Source of the DNA: Tissierella creatinini
GTDB lineage: Bacteria; Bacillota; Clostridia; Tissierellales; Tissierellaceae
DNA: 64,000 nt
NCBI GenBank assembly: GCA_005046945.1
Contig: SUSS01000001.1
Span: 1-64,000, forward strand
Direction: 5' to 3'
A program made the position numbers and the translations under genes. This document shows positions 35,007 through 44,125 of the stretch, in pieces. The notes below the pieces were generated by a model. It was not told the origin of the DNA. It searched no databases and saw only the letters and a program-made list of their open reading frames with translations. Position 1 is the first letter of the stretch. The number at the start of each line of letters is the position of its first letter.

Positions 35007-36322
35007 TGAAGAGGGCAGTAGTTGCAATAGTAGGAAGACCTAATGTAGGTAAATCGACTTTATTTAATAGACTTGTAGGACGAAGGGTGGCTATAACAGA
35101 GGATACTCCTGGAGTTACAAGAGATAGAATTTATGCAGAAGGTGAATGGCTTGGAAGGTATTTTACCTTAATTGATACAGGTGGTTTAGAACCCCAAGAT
35201 GATGATATAATTATGTCCAATATAAAGAAACAAGCTCAGATTGCCATTGATACAGCTGACGTTATTCTATTTGTTTTAGACGGGCAAGCTGGGCTTACAG
35301 CTACGGATAAAGAGGTTGGAGAAATTCTAAGGAAATCTGGTAAAGAGGTAATATTAGTTTGTAATAAAATAGATACACCAAAAGCACCAGAGGAAATTTA
35401 TGAATTCTATGAACTGGGTATGGGAGATCCTATGGTTATTTCTGCAGAACAAGCATTAGGATTGGGGGATTTATTGGATAGAATAGTTGAGCAATTTCCA
35501 GAAGATGTTGAAACTGATGATGATGAAGACCTAGTGAGAGTAGCCTTTATTGGAAAGCCAAATGCAGGGAAGTCGTCCTTAATTAATCATATACTTGGAG
35601 AGGAAAGGCTTATAGTTACCAATATCCCAGGTACCACTAGGGATTCAATCGACAGTTACTTTGAATTTGATAACAATAAATATGTATTCGTTGATACCGC
35701 AGGATTGAGACGAAAGAGAAGCATATATGAAAATGTTGAAAGGTACTCAGTTGTAAGAACTCTTACAGCTGTAGATAGAGCGGATATTTGTGTATTAGTA
35801 GTGGATGCAACTGAAGGTATTACTGAACAGGATTCAAAGGTTGTTGGATATGCCCACGATAATGGAAAGGGAATTATTATAGCTATAAACAAATGGGATT
35901 TAGTGGATAAGGACTCTAAGACTTACCTTAGCTTTGAAAAAGATATAAGAGAATCCTTAGGTTTTATTAACTATGCTCCTATAGTATATATATCTGCTAA
36001 AACTGGTCAAAGAGTAAATAAACTTCTTGAATTGCTTAATGTAGTAAATAACAACTACAATCTAAGGATTAGTACAGGAGTATTAAATGATATAATTAAT
36101 CAGGCGGTACTTATGAATCAACCTCCTTCAGATAAAGGAAAAAGAGGAAAGATTTATTATGGTACACAAGTAGGTGTAAGACCCCCAAAATTCGTTATAT
36201 TTGTTAACGATAAAGACCTAATGCACTTTTCATATATGAGATATTTAGAAAATCAGATAAGAGATCACTTCGGTTTCAGCGGTGTGCCTATTCAATTTGA
36301 ATTGAGAGAAAAAGGGGAATAG
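35006..36322 (+). CDS. der: Ribosome-assembly GTPase Der (EngA)
   Basis: 438 aa with two GTPase domains in tandem. First: GRPNVGKSTLFN, then DTPGVTRD and NKID. Second: GKPNAGKSSLIN, then IPGTTRDS and NKWD. A C-terminal KH-like domain follows (about residues 355-438). Needed for 50S subunit maturation. It overlaps the DUF512 gene by one base and is followed by plsY after one base. Confidence 0.97.
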   Translation: MKRAVVAIVGRPNVGKSTLFNRLVGRRVAITEDTPGVTRDRIYAEGEWLGRYFTLIDTGGLEPQDDDIIMSNIKKQAQIAIDTADVILFVLDGQAGLTATDKEVGEILRKSGKEVILVCNKIDTPKAPEEIYEFYELGMGDPMVISAEQALGLGDLLDRIVEQFPEDVETDDDEDLVRVAFIGKPNAGKSSLINHILGEERLIVTNIPGTTRDSIDSYFEFDNNKYVFVDTAGLRRKRSIYENVERYSVVRTLTAVDRADICVLVVDATEGITEQDSKVVGYAHDNGKGIIIAINKWDLVDKDSKTYLSFEKDIRESLGFINYAPIVYISAKTGQRVNKLLELLNVVNNNYNLRISTGVLNDIINQAVLMNQPPSDKGKRGKIYYGTQVGVRPPKFVIFVNDKDLMHFSYMRYLENQIRDHFGFSGVPIQFELREKGE

Positions 36323-36323
36323 T

Positions 36324-36923
36324 ATGGAGATTTTTAAGATTATTACTCTGTCATACTTGCTTGGCTGTTTTTCCACTGCCTATTTAATTGGTAAGATATT
36401 TAAGAATATAGATATAAGAGGATATGGTAGTGGAAATGCTGGGGCAACCAATGTTATGAGAGTTTTAGGTAAAAAAATGGGGGTCTTAACCTTTTTATTA
36501 GATTTTGTTAAAGGAATAATCGCCGTACTAATTGGTATTAAAATAAGTGGTTATAATGGTGGATTACTTGCAGCGATATTTGTGGTGTTAGGGCATGATT
36601 ATCCTGTATTCCTTAGGTTTAAAGGTGGCAAGGGGATATCAACTACAATAGGAACTGTTGCTTTACTAAATTTTCCAATAGCTTTGACTTCAGTAATCAT
36701 TGGTATATTAACAGCCCTTATTTCTAAGTATGTTTCCCTAGGCTCTATAATATTCTTAATTATGGTTCCAATAATTAGCTTAATTTTTAGCCCCACAAAT
36801 AGCAATAATTTTATTATCACTTATTCTATATTAGCTATAATAGGTATATATAGACATAAGGAAAATATTAAGAAAATATTAAATAAAACTGAAAATAGAA
36901 TGGGAGGTGTTAAGAATGAATGA
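36324..36923 (+). CDS. plsY: Acyl-phosphate:glycerol-3-phosphate acyltransferase
   Basis: 199-aa integral membrane enzyme that acylates glycerol-3-phosphate, the first step of phospholipid synthesis. Conserved motifs: GSGNAGATNVMRVLGKK (about residues 36-52), LGHDYPVFLRFKGGKGIST and the GIYRHKENIKKIL end. About five membrane segments. It overlaps gpsA, whose product supplies its substrate, by 8 bases. Confidence 0.96.
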   Translation: MEIFKIITLSYLLGCFSTAYLIGKIFKNIDIRGYGSGNAGATNVMRVLGKKMGVLTFLLDFVKGIIAVLIGIKISGYNGGLLAAIFVVLGHDYPVFLRFKGGKGISTTIGTVALLNFPIALTSVIIGILTALISKYVSLGSIIFLIMVPIISLIFSPTNSNNFIITYSILAIIGIYRHKENIKKILNKTENRMGGVKNE

Positions 36924-37944
36924 AAGAATAGGGGTCCTAGGAGGAGGGAGCTGGGGGACTGCACTATCCATACTTCTAGCTAACAAAGGCTATGATTTAG
37001 ATATATGGGTAAGAGATATTAAGCAGGCTGAAACAATGGATTCTACAAGGGTAAATAGTAGATATCTTCCTAATGTGACCCTTCCTTGTGGCATAAATGT
37101 AAGTTCTGATCTAGAGCGTACTATATGCAATAAGGACTATATCCTAATGAGTGTTCCAACTCATGGTGTTAGGGAGACATTAGAAAATGCAAAGAAGTAT
37201 ATAGATAAGAATCAGGTCATAATAAACGTTGCAAAAGGAATAGAAAATGACAGCTTGTTAAGAATTTCGGAGATAGTTAAAGAAATTCTTCCTTATAATC
37301 CATATGCAGTACTTTCAGGTCCTTCTCATGCTGAGGAAGTGGCTATAGGACTTCCAACTACAGTGGTTTCTGCTTCGACTAGTAAGAATGTGGCTGAGAT
37401 GGTACAGGATCTATTTATTACCTCAAAATTTAGAGTATATACGAATCCTGATATCATTGGTGTAGAACTTGGAGGCTCTTTAAAGAATATTATTGCCCTA
37501 GGTGCCGGTATCTCTGATGGATTAGAATATGGAGATAATGCTAAAGCTGCCCTTATGACAAGAGGAAATATTGAAATGGCTAGACTAGGTCTTAAGCTAG
37601 GAGCAAATTCTAATACCTTTAATGGGTTAACTGGAATCGGAGACTTAATTGTAACCTGTACCAGTATACACAGTAGGAATAGAAGATGTGGTATACTTCT
37701 AGGAAAGGGATTAAGCCTTGAGGAATCAATCAAGGAAGTAGGAATGGTGGTAGAAGGTGTAAGAACTACTAAGTCAGCATACAAGTTAGCTGAAAAACAT
37801 GGTGTAGAAATGCCCATAACAGAGGAAATATATAATGTTCTCTACAATGGTTCAAATGTTTCAGATTCTGTAAGTAGACTTATGGAAAGGGATAAGAAGC
37901 ATGAGATGGAGGATGTTGCAAGAAACAATAATTACTACTGGTAA
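36916..37944 (+). CDS. gpsA: Glycerol-3-phosphate dehydrogenase [NAD(P)+]
   Basis: 342 aa. It reduces dihydroxyacetone phosphate to sn-glycerol-3-phosphate. N-terminal Rossmann motif GVLGGGSWGTALS, then AKGIEND, SGPSHAEEVA, LGGSLKNIIALGAGISDGL (with the catalytic-type Lys) and NGLTGIGDLIVTC. ATG 36916 is chosen over GTG 36907, because GGGAGG at 36902-36907 fits it. It ends with a terminator. Confidence 0.97.
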   Translation: MNERIGVLGGGSWGTALSILLANKGYDLDIWVRDIKQAETMDSTRVNSRYLPNVTLPCGINVSSDLERTICNKDYILMSVPTHGVRETLENAKKYIDKNQVIINVAKGIENDSLLRISEIVKEILPYNPYAVLSGPSHAEEVAIGLPTTVVSASTSKNVAEMVQDLFITSKFRVYTNPDIIGVELGGSLKNIIALGAGISDGLEYGDNAKAALMTRGNIEMARLGLKLGANSNTFNGLTGIGDLIVTCTSIHSRNRRCGILLGKGLSLEESIKEVGMVVEGVRTTKSAYKLAEKHGVEMPITEEIYNVLYNGSNVSDSVSRLMERDKKHEMEDVARNNNYYW

Positions 37945-37967
37945 ACCTGCCTAAAGCAGGTTTTTTA
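37945..37967 (+). terminator. Terminator after gpsA
   Basis: ACCTGC (37945-37950) pairs with GCAGGT (37956-37961), loop CTAAA, tail TTTTTT. Confidence 0.85.
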
Positions 37968-37983
37968 CCCCTAAAAAATAGAG

Positions 37984-38011
37984 TAATATTTATTTGGTAC
38001 AAACGTATATA
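37984..38011 (+). promoter_or_regulatory. SigE-like promoter of spoIVA
   Basis: TAATATT (37984-37990) fits the SigE -35 pattern (K-M-ATATT) exactly. After 13 bp, CGTATATA (38004-38011) partly fits the -10 pattern (CATACAHT). In Bacillus, spoIVA is transcribed by mother-cell SigE, so position and motif agree. Confidence 0.5.
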
Positions 38012-38053
38012 TAATATGAGTAATTCTTTATTATGTATTGAGGGGGGAAGAAA

Positions 38054-39532
38054 GTGGAAGCTTTCGATATATACAGGGATATAAGTGAAAGAACCGATGG
38101 TGACATCTATGCTGGAATAGTAGGGCCTGTTAGGACAGGTAAATCTACTTTCATTAAAAGATTTATGGAGCTATTAGTTCTACCTAATATGGAAAATAGC
38201 CATAAGAAGGAAAGAACAAAAGACGAACTGCCCTTGAGTGGTTCAGGTAAGACAATAATGACTACTGAACCAAAATTTGTACCTAATGAAGCAGTAGAGT
38301 TGGTGCTAAAGGATAGTTTAAAGCTCAAGGTTAGAATGGTAGACTGTGTAGGTTATCTTGTTAAGGGAGCACTTGGTCATGAGGAGAATCAGATGCCAAG
38401 AATGGTTACTACTCCATGGGATGATAAGGCTATTCCATTTGAAGAAGCTGCAGAAATTGGTACGAAAAAGGTAATTAAAGACCATTCTACTATTGGTTTT
38501 GTCATTACAACTGATGGGTCTATTACCGATATTGACAGGGCTAATTACATTAAAGCAGAAGAAAGGGTCATTAATGAATTGAAGGAAATTGAAAAACCAT
38601 TTGTAATTATTCTAAACTCCAAGCACCCAAATTTAGATAGTACAATAGCTTTAAAGGATAGCCTTGAAACTAAATATGGAGTATCTGTAGTTGCAATGGA
38701 TTGTCTCAACATGGATGCATATGACGTTGAGAGGGTATTCGAAAAACTTCTTTATGAATTTCCAGTTAAGGAGGTTAATATTAATCTTCCGGGATGGATT
38801 GATGGTCTTCTTAGAGATCATTGGATTAGAACATCCATTATGAATTCGCTAAAAGAATCTATAATGTATATGGAGAAGCTTAATCAAGTTCATGATAGTC
38901 TAATCCCGCTAATGGATGTAGATATTATTGAAGATGTTAATCTAAGAGAAATAAAGCTTGGTGAAGGAGTAGTAAATGCAGATATAATCCTAGAAGAAGG
39001 TCTGTTCTATAGAATTTTAAATGAAATAACAGGATATAAGATAGAAGGAGATCATCAGATACTTAATTTAGTTGGAAGATTATCAGAGACTAAGAAAAAG
39101 TATGACAAGATAGAAAAAGCCTTAGTGGAAGCTAGGGAAATAGGGTATGGCTTAGTGAGTCCCACACAGGATGAATTGGAGCTTGAAGAGCCGGAAATAT
39201 TTAAGCAAGGTAATAGATTTGGAGTTAAACTTAAAGCTACAGCACCTTCTCTTCATGTCCTTAGAGCGAATATAACTACTGAGATTTCTCCATTAATAGG
39301 AAGTGAAAAACAATCAGAGGATATGCTAGAGTATTTTATGTCCGAATTTGAGAATGAGCCTTCAAAAATCTGGCAATCTAATCTCTTCGGCAAATCCTTA
39401 TATGATCTGGTTAACGAACAGTTAAACAGTAAGATAACCACTATGCCTGATGATGCAAGACAGAAGCTTAGAAGAGCTCTTGAGAGGATATTAAATGATG
39501 GAAGTGGCGGTTTTATCTGTATTATAATTTAA
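38054..39532 (+). CDS. spoIVA: Stage IV sporulation protein A, coat morphogenetic ATPase
   Basis: 492 aa. SpoIVA polymerises with ATP hydrolysis on the forespore surface and forms the base of the spore coat. N-terminal YRDISERTDGDIYAGIVGPV leads into the Walker A GPVRTGKSTFIKRF; VDCVGYLVKGALGHEE follows. The middle domain and the C-terminal anchoring end (SGGFICIII) are intact. GTG 38054 follows AGGGGGGAAG. It is monocistronic, with a SigE-like promoter and its own terminator. Confidence 0.97.
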   Translation: MEAFDIYRDISERTDGDIYAGIVGPVRTGKSTFIKRFMELLVLPNMENSHKKERTKDELPLSGSGKTIMTTEPKFVPNEAVELVLKDSLKLKVRMVDCVGYLVKGALGHEENQMPRMVTTPWDDKAIPFEEAAEIGTKKVIKDHSTIGFVITTDGSITDIDRANYIKAEERVINELKEIEKPFVIILNSKHPNLDSTIALKDSLETKYGVSVVAMDCLNMDAYDVERVFEKLLYEFPVKEVNINLPGWIDGLLRDHWIRTSIMNSLKESIMYMEKLNQVHDSLIPLMDVDIIEDVNLREIKLGEGVVNADIILEEGLFYRILNEITGYKIEGDHQILNLVGRLSETKKKYDKIEKALVEAREIGYGLVSPTQDELELEEPEIFKQGNRFGVKLKATAPSLHVLRANITTEISPLIGSEKQSEDMLEYFMSEFENEPSKIWQSNLFGKSLYDLVNEQLNSKITTMPDDARQKLRRALERILNDGSGGFICIII

Positions 39533-39552
39533 TCAAATAAAATAAAAATATG

Positions 39553-39593
39553 AAAAGTGGAATTCAAGAATTTATCTTGGATTCCACTTTTTG
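39553..39593 (+). terminator. Terminator after spoIVA
   Basis: A 16-bp stem, 39553-39568 with 39576-39591, one G-T pair; the right arm ends in TTTT. Confidence 0.8.
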
Positions 39594-39695
39594 ATTCTTA
39601 AATTGTTTTATTTGTAATTGAATTGTGATATACTATTTTTTATATATAAGATACACATTTCATTAGGTTTTGTTTTTAAAAAGGAGGTAACAGCT

Positions 39696-40070
39696 ATGTT
39701 GCAATTTATCAAGTACTTATTGATAATAATGCTATTTACCAGTATTTTAGGGTATGTACTTATAGTACTAAAGGAGAAATTCTATCTTAAGAATAATATA
39801 ATTATAATTGATAATAAATATGTTACACAAGAGCATTTAAATGACACGGATATGAAGGAATTTTTTCTTGATGGAACAATTCTGAAAGCCGGTGATGAGA
39901 TTAGAGTTCTAACTAGGAAAAATGAAAAGGTTATAGGAACATTGATAGGTGCTATTAAAAAAGAGAAATCTATTTTGATGATTACACATAAAAATAAGAT
40001 TGTTAAGTTTGATATAGATAATATCCAACAATTTAAGATACTAAACAAATATGGAAAGTTTTTCAGCTAA
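39696..40070 (+). CDS. Small membrane-anchored protein of unknown function
   Basis: 124 aa. One N-terminal membrane segment (LQFIKYLLIIMLFTSILGYV) is followed by a soluble part with alternating beta-strand pattern (AGDEIRVLTRKNEKVIGTLI, then VKFDIDNIQQFKIL). That part loosely recalls small beta-barrels such as Sm-like or KOW folds. ATG 39696 follows AAGGAGG; the frame is open upstream to 39618 without a site. It lies 13 bp before the HlyD-like gene, probably in one operon with it. I do not recognise a family. Confidence 0.65.
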   Translation: MLQFIKYLLIIMLFTSILGYVLIVLKEKFYLKNNIIIIDNKYVTQEHLNDTDMKEFFLDGTILKAGDEIRVLTRKNEKVIGTLIGAIKKEKSILMITHKNKIVKFDIDNIQQFKILNKYGKFFS

Positions 40071-40083
40071 CAAGGGTGATTAA

Positions 40084-41340
40084 ATGTCCCAAAATAAAAT
40101 TAAAAAAAAATCTTTAAAGAAAAGAAGAAAATTAATTGCAGTAATACTTGCTATATCTCTATATTTTCTAATCAGTTTTATGTCTACTATCTTTGGGATA
40201 GGTAATAAAACTATCTTACCTGAGACTGGTACTTTATATGATAAATCCAAGGGTGAAGCCTTTGTAATCAAGGACGAGACATTATATAGTGCTAAAGGAA
40301 GTGGACAGCTTAATCTATTGGTTAAAGAAGGGGATAGGGTTGGTGTAGGTGTTGAAATTGCTAATATAATCCTGTTAAATGGCGATTCTCAATTAAAAGA
40401 GGACTTAATCGAGATAGAGCAACAAATAGCTATTCTCTCAAAGAAGAACTCAAATTCTAATATGGACACTTCTCTAGACTCAATGACTAATGACCTAATT
40501 GAAAATATTCAAAAGAATATAAGTTCCAAGGAGTTTTCAGATATATACAATACAAAAGAGGAGTTTTCTGCTTTCGAAAAGTATTCCACAGAGGATTCAT
40601 TATTAAATCAGAGTATAGAAAGCTTAAATGCTCAAAGAGAATCCCTCATTAATCAGATTAATAACGGAAGTGTAAGATACTACTCCCAGTCATCGGGGAT
40701 TGTATCATATGAAGTAGATGGTTATGAGAACTTTTTTCTGCCTAAGGATTTTGAAAGTTACACTTATGATAAAATCCAATTAAGAGAATTTGAAAACAAT
40801 AAAATAGATGATAAGGTAAATATTGGGGACTCAGTCTTTAAAATAATCAACAACTATGAATGGTATATGGCCATTAAAATAAAGGATAAGAAGGATATTG
40901 AGGACTATGTTATTGGACATACTATGAAAATAGAACTTGAAGATGAGACAGAGCTTAACGGAAAAATAGTAACCATTAACTTTTCTGGTGATAAAGCCGT
41001 AGTAGTCCTAAAATTTAATACCTATCTTCATAGTAATTATAATTTGCGCCATACAGAGATTAATCTAATTCATTCTAAAAAAGAAGGGTATAAGATTCCA
41101 ACTGGTGCTATCACAGAAAGAGATGATAATAAGGGAGTATATATTAAGGAGATAAATGGAATAGTAAAGTTTAGACCTATAATCATCCTCGGTGAGGAAG
41201 GAGATTTTACCTTTATATCTAAGGGTAATGGGTATGGATATATTGAATTAGTAAAAGATGAGCCTGTAAAGACAATCACATTATTTGATGAAATATTTAT
41301 TAATCCTTCAGCTGTTATAGAAGGAGAGATATTGGAGTAA
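40084..41340 (+). CDS. HlyD-like membrane-fusion-type protein
   Basis: 418 aa with a basic N-terminus (KKKSLKKRRK), one membrane anchor (about 20-40), and a biotinyl/lipoyl-like hairpin (VKEGDRVGVGVEIANIILLN) interrupted by a helical coil region (EDLIEIEQQIAILSKKN, then ESLNAQRESLINQINNG). C-terminal beta domains follow (VPTGAI-like KIPTGAITERDD). This is the architecture of HlyD-type adaptors, but no transporter gene is adjacent. In Clostridia such a gene typically precedes ylmE-sepF, suggesting an envelope or division role. That role is inference. Confidence 0.7.
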   Translation: MSQNKIKKKSLKKRRKLIAVILAISLYFLISFMSTIFGIGNKTILPETGTLYDKSKGEAFVIKDETLYSAKGSGQLNLLVKEGDRVGVGVEIANIILLNGDSQLKEDLIEIEQQIAILSKKNSNSNMDTSLDSMTNDLIENIQKNISSKEFSDIYNTKEEFSAFEKYSTEDSLLNQSIESLNAQRESLINQINNGSVRYYSQSSGIVSYEVDGYENFFLPKDFESYTYDKIQLREFENNKIDDKVNIGDSVFKIINNYEWYMAIKIKDKKDIEDYVIGHTMKIELEDETELNGKIVTINFSGDKAVVVLKFNTYLHSNYNLRHTEINLIHSKKEGYKIPTGAITERDDNKGVYIKEINGIVKFRPIIILGEEGDFTFISKGNGYGYIELVKDEPVKTITLFDEIFINPSAVIEGEILE

Positions 41341-41344
41341 AGGA

Positions 41345-42037
41345 GTGTCTAAAATAAGCATAGCAGAGAATTTAGAATTAGTTAAAAACAACATAGAAAA
41401 AGCATTGATTAAAACAGGAAGAAAAGATAAGATTGAATTAATAGCAGTGACCAAAACTATTGATGTGGACAGGATAAAGGAAGCAATTAGCCTTGGAGTA
41501 ACTAATATTGGGGAAAATAAGGTTCAAGAATTGGAAATCAAAATACCTATATTAGAAAATAGTGTAAACTATCATATGATAGGATATCTACAAACAAATA
41601 AGGTCAAATATATAATAGATAAAGTTAAGTTAATACATTCCTTAGACAGGATATCACTTGCAAAGGAATTAGATAAAAGGGCTAACCAAAAGGATTGCAT
41701 ATCTCAAGTTTTACTTCAGGTAAATGTTGCCGAGGAAGAGACTAAGTCAGGCTTAAAGGTTAATGAGCTTTTACCCTTTATTGAGGAGATTCTTGAACTT
41801 GAGCATATTAAAATTAGAGGGCTAATGACTATTGCTCCTAATACAACTGACGAATCTTTATTAAGAAGTGTATTTAGAACTCTTTATAAGCTTAAGGAAG
41901 ATATTAGTGGTAGACATTATAAGAATATTTCAATGGATTATCTTTCTATGGGTATGACTAATGATTATACAATTGCTATAGAAGAGGGTTCTAATATGGT
42001 AAGAGTTGGTACTGGTATATTTGGAAAAAGAAAATAG
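41345..42037 (+). CDS. ylmE: YggS/PLPBP-family PLP homeostasis protein
   Basis: About 228 aa. It binds PLP but has no known catalytic activity; it keeps vitamin B6 pools in balance. ELIAVTKTIDVDRI carries the PLP Lys; GENKVQEL, HMIGYLQTNKVKYI, LLQVNVAEEETKSG and the C-terminal SMGMTNDYTIAIEEGSNMVR follow. The usual call is GTG 41345, but AGGAG overlaps it; the in-frame ATA at 41354 is spaced better and would give MSIAENLEL, like homologues (see findings). First gene of the ylm division cluster. Confidence 0.93.
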   Translation: MSKISIAENLELVKNNIEKALIKTGRKDKIELIAVTKTIDVDRIKEAISLGVTNIGENKVQELEIKIPILENSVNYHMIGYLQTNKVKYIIDKVKLIHSLDRISLAKELDKRANQKDCISQVLLQVNVAEEETKSGLKVNELLPFIEEILELEHIKIRGLMTIAPNTTDESLLRSVFRTLYKLKEDISGRHYKNISMDYLSMGMTNDYTIAIEEGSNMVRVGTGIFGKRK

Positions 42038-42048
42038 GGGGAATTTAA

Positions 42049-42480
42049 ATGAGCAAATTAGTGGACAAGTTTAAATATTTTATAGGTATTGATGACTATG
42101 AGGAAGAAGAGTTTATTCAGGAAGTAGAAGAAGACATAGAAGTACCTTCTACTACGAAGACAAAGAAATTTAATAATAAGGTTGTAAATATCCATACTAA
42201 TAGCAATATGAAAATTGCTGTTCATGAACCATTAAATTATGATGATGGTCCAGCTATAATAGATGATATTAAGGTCAGAAAGGCCGTTGTACTTAATTTT
42301 GAACAACTAGATGTTGCTCTTAAGAGACAAATCTTTGATTTTGTAAATGGGGGTCTTTATGCAATGGATGCTAAGATTCAAAAGGTTAATAAGGATATCT
42401 TTATTCTAGCACCAAGCAATGTAGAAATAGACGGGCTTAAAGATGAATTAAAAAACAGGGGGATATTCCCTTGGCAATAG
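42049..42480 (+). CDS. sepF: Cell division protein SepF
   Basis: 143 aa. It links FtsZ to the membrane at the septum. An N-terminal amphipathic anchor (SKLVDKFKYFIGIDDYEEEE), an acidic linker, and the SepF core from about residue 60 (DDIKVRKAVVLNFEQLD, then VNGGLYAMDAKIQKV) are present. The position between ylmE and ylmG is the conserved Firmicute order. Confidence 0.96.
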   Translation: MSKLVDKFKYFIGIDDYEEEEFIQEVEEDIEVPSTTKTKKFNNKVVNIHTNSNMKIAVHEPLNYDDGPAIIDDIKVRKAVVLNFEQLDVALKRQIFDFVNGGLYAMDAKIQKVNKDIFILAPSNVEIDGLKDELKNRGIFPWQ

Positions 42481-42492
42481 CAAGGAGCAAAC

Positions 42493-42756
42493 ATGAGTGT
42501 ATTATTAAGATCAATAAAAATGTTATTTGAGCTCTTAGAACTTCTAATTATTATTAGGGTATTTATGAGTATTTTTAGGGTATCATTCCAAAACCCTGTG
42601 GGTAAAATAATATATGAGTTAACTGAACCTATTATTGCACCTGCTAAAGTTCTACTTCATAAGTTGGGTTTAGACAGAAGCATGATAGATTTTTCACCTT
42701 GGGTAGCTGTTATTTTATTAAGGGTTATATATTCCATTTTTCTAAGGATATTCTAG
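42493..42756 (+). CDS. ylmG: YggT/YlmG family membrane protein
   Basis: 87 aa with two membrane segments (about 8-30 and 67-86) and the family motif NPVGKIIYELTEPIIAPAKV between them. The family affects division and osmotic tolerance through an unknown mechanism. It directly abuts ylmH (TAG then ATG). Confidence 0.9.
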   Translation: MSVLLRSIKMLFELLELLIIIRVFMSIFRVSFQNPVGKIIYELTEPIIAPAKVLLHKLGLDRSMIDFSPWVAVILLRVIYSIFLRIF

Positions 42757-43542
42757 ATGAGAATAGATCGAGAAAGATATACATCACATATAAGTGATTT
42801 AGATAAAAAAAAGCTTATGAAGAGAATAATTGATAAAGCAGAAAAGGTATTGAATAGCCATACTATTGAAGCTACAGATTTTTTGGACCCTTATGAAAGC
42901 ATTTTAGCTAAATCATTCCTTAATGGCCTCCATGATTTGAAGTACATGGAGGATGGAGGTTTGGAAGATGCTGAAAGAAAAATTATCTTAATCTTTCCCT
43001 TCTATATGGAAGCAGAAAATCTAGAAAAAATGTTTTTATTTTTGAGAGTTAAGGGTGATTTTCAATCTCTATCACATAAAGACTTTTTAGGAGCTCTTTT
43101 AAGTATTGGGATTAAAAGGGAAAAAACTGGTGATATTATAGTTCATGATAATTTCGCAGATTTTATACTAAAGGAAGATGTAGGAAGATTTGTCTTAATA
43201 AATCTTCAAAAAATAGGTAATCAAAATATCCAAATGGCCGAAATTCAAAGGGAAGAATTATCAGAACAAATCGTAAAATTTGATGAAGTAGGAAGATTTA
43301 TTTCATCATTAAGGTTAGATGTTTTTTTAAGTGCAGTCTATAATATTTCAAGAACTGAGGCTCTAAATATTATTAAGTCTAACAATGTTAAGGTAAACTG
43401 GGAACCCATTGGTAAACCTTCTTTGCTTCTATCTCAGGGTGATATTATATCTACCAGGGGATTTGGCAGAGCAATAATTCACTCAATAGATGGGTTAAGC
43501 AAGAAGGGAAGAACTCATGTTAATATAAGAATACCTATATGA
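42757..43542 (+). CDS. ylmH: S4-domain RNA-binding protein YlmH
   Basis: 261 aa. The YlmH N-terminal domains (about 1-170) include TDFLDPYESILAKSFLNGL and LGALLSIGIKREKTGDIIV. They are followed by an S4 RNA-binding domain (RLDVFLSAVYNISRTEALNI, then NVKVNW). YlmH has been linked to rescue of stalled 50S-peptidyl-tRNA complexes alongside RqcH, and an rqcH gene lies about 4 kb away. It begins immediately after the ylmG stop. Confidence 0.93.
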   Translation: MRIDRERYTSHISDLDKKKLMKRIIDKAEKVLNSHTIEATDFLDPYESILAKSFLNGLHDLKYMEDGGLEDAERKIILIFPFYMEAENLEKMFLFLRVKGDFQSLSHKDFLGALLSIGIKREKTGDIIVHDNFADFILKEDVGRFVLINLQKIGNQNIQMAEIQREELSEQIVKFDEVGRFISSLRLDVFLSAVYNISRTEALNIIKSNNVKVNWEPIGKPSLLLSQGDIISTRGFGRAIIHSIDGLSKKGRTHVNIRIPI

Positions 43543-43555
43543 TTGGAGTGTTTAA

Positions 43556-44071
43556 ATGATAACGCCATTGGATATTCAAAATAAGAACTTTAAAAGAAAT
43601 TTCAGAGGGTATAATGCCAAGTCGGTGGATATTTTTTTAGATGAGATAACAATAGACTATGAAAAAATCTATAAGGAAAATATTGAACTTAAGGACAAAA
43701 CAAAATTATTATCAGATCAAATTAAGCAATATAGCACTATGGAAGAAACATTGAAAAAAACCTTAATAATGGCTCAAACAACAGCTGATGAGGTTGCTAG
43801 TGCAGCTAGGCAAAAGGCTGAAAATATAATTAGGGATGCAGAGCTTGAAGGGAAGAAACATATAGAGAAAGCCCATGAAGATGTAAGGGATATAAAAAGA
43901 GAGTATGATTACTTAAAGAAAGAAATTTTTATTTTTAAGACTAGGTACGAGTCATTTATACAAGCTCAACTACTATCAATGGATGATTTTTATAAGGATA
44001 TGGAAAGGGTAGACAATGATCAAGCAACAAATACAGATTTTTCTGAAGCTATTAAGGAAAAACTTGTATAG
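43556..44071 (+). CDS. divIVA: Cell division/polarity protein DivIVA
   Basis: 171 aa. The N-terminal lipid-binding domain ITPLDIQNKNFKRNFRGYNA with the YN motif is followed by a long coiled coil (about 30-140). It marks negatively curved membrane at poles and septa. ATG 43556 follows TTGGAG. The end of the ylm group in Bacillus order. Confidence 0.95.
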   Translation: MITPLDIQNKNFKRNFRGYNAKSVDIFLDEITIDYEKIYKENIELKDKTKLLSDQIKQYSTMEETLKKTLIMAQTTADEVASAARQKAENIIRDAELEGKKHIEKAHEDVRDIKREYDYLKKEIFIFKTRYESFIQAQLLSMDDFYKDMERVDNDQATNTDFSEAIKEKLV

Positions 44072-44125
44072 AAATATTTCCTTAATCATGGGGATACTAT
44101 GCTTAAATGAATTAAGGAGGAAACC

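Noticed and set aside
37326-37817. Minus-strand ORF of 163 codons inside gpsA
   Set aside because: Antisense to a clearly conserved gene, no start signal and a low-complexity composition.
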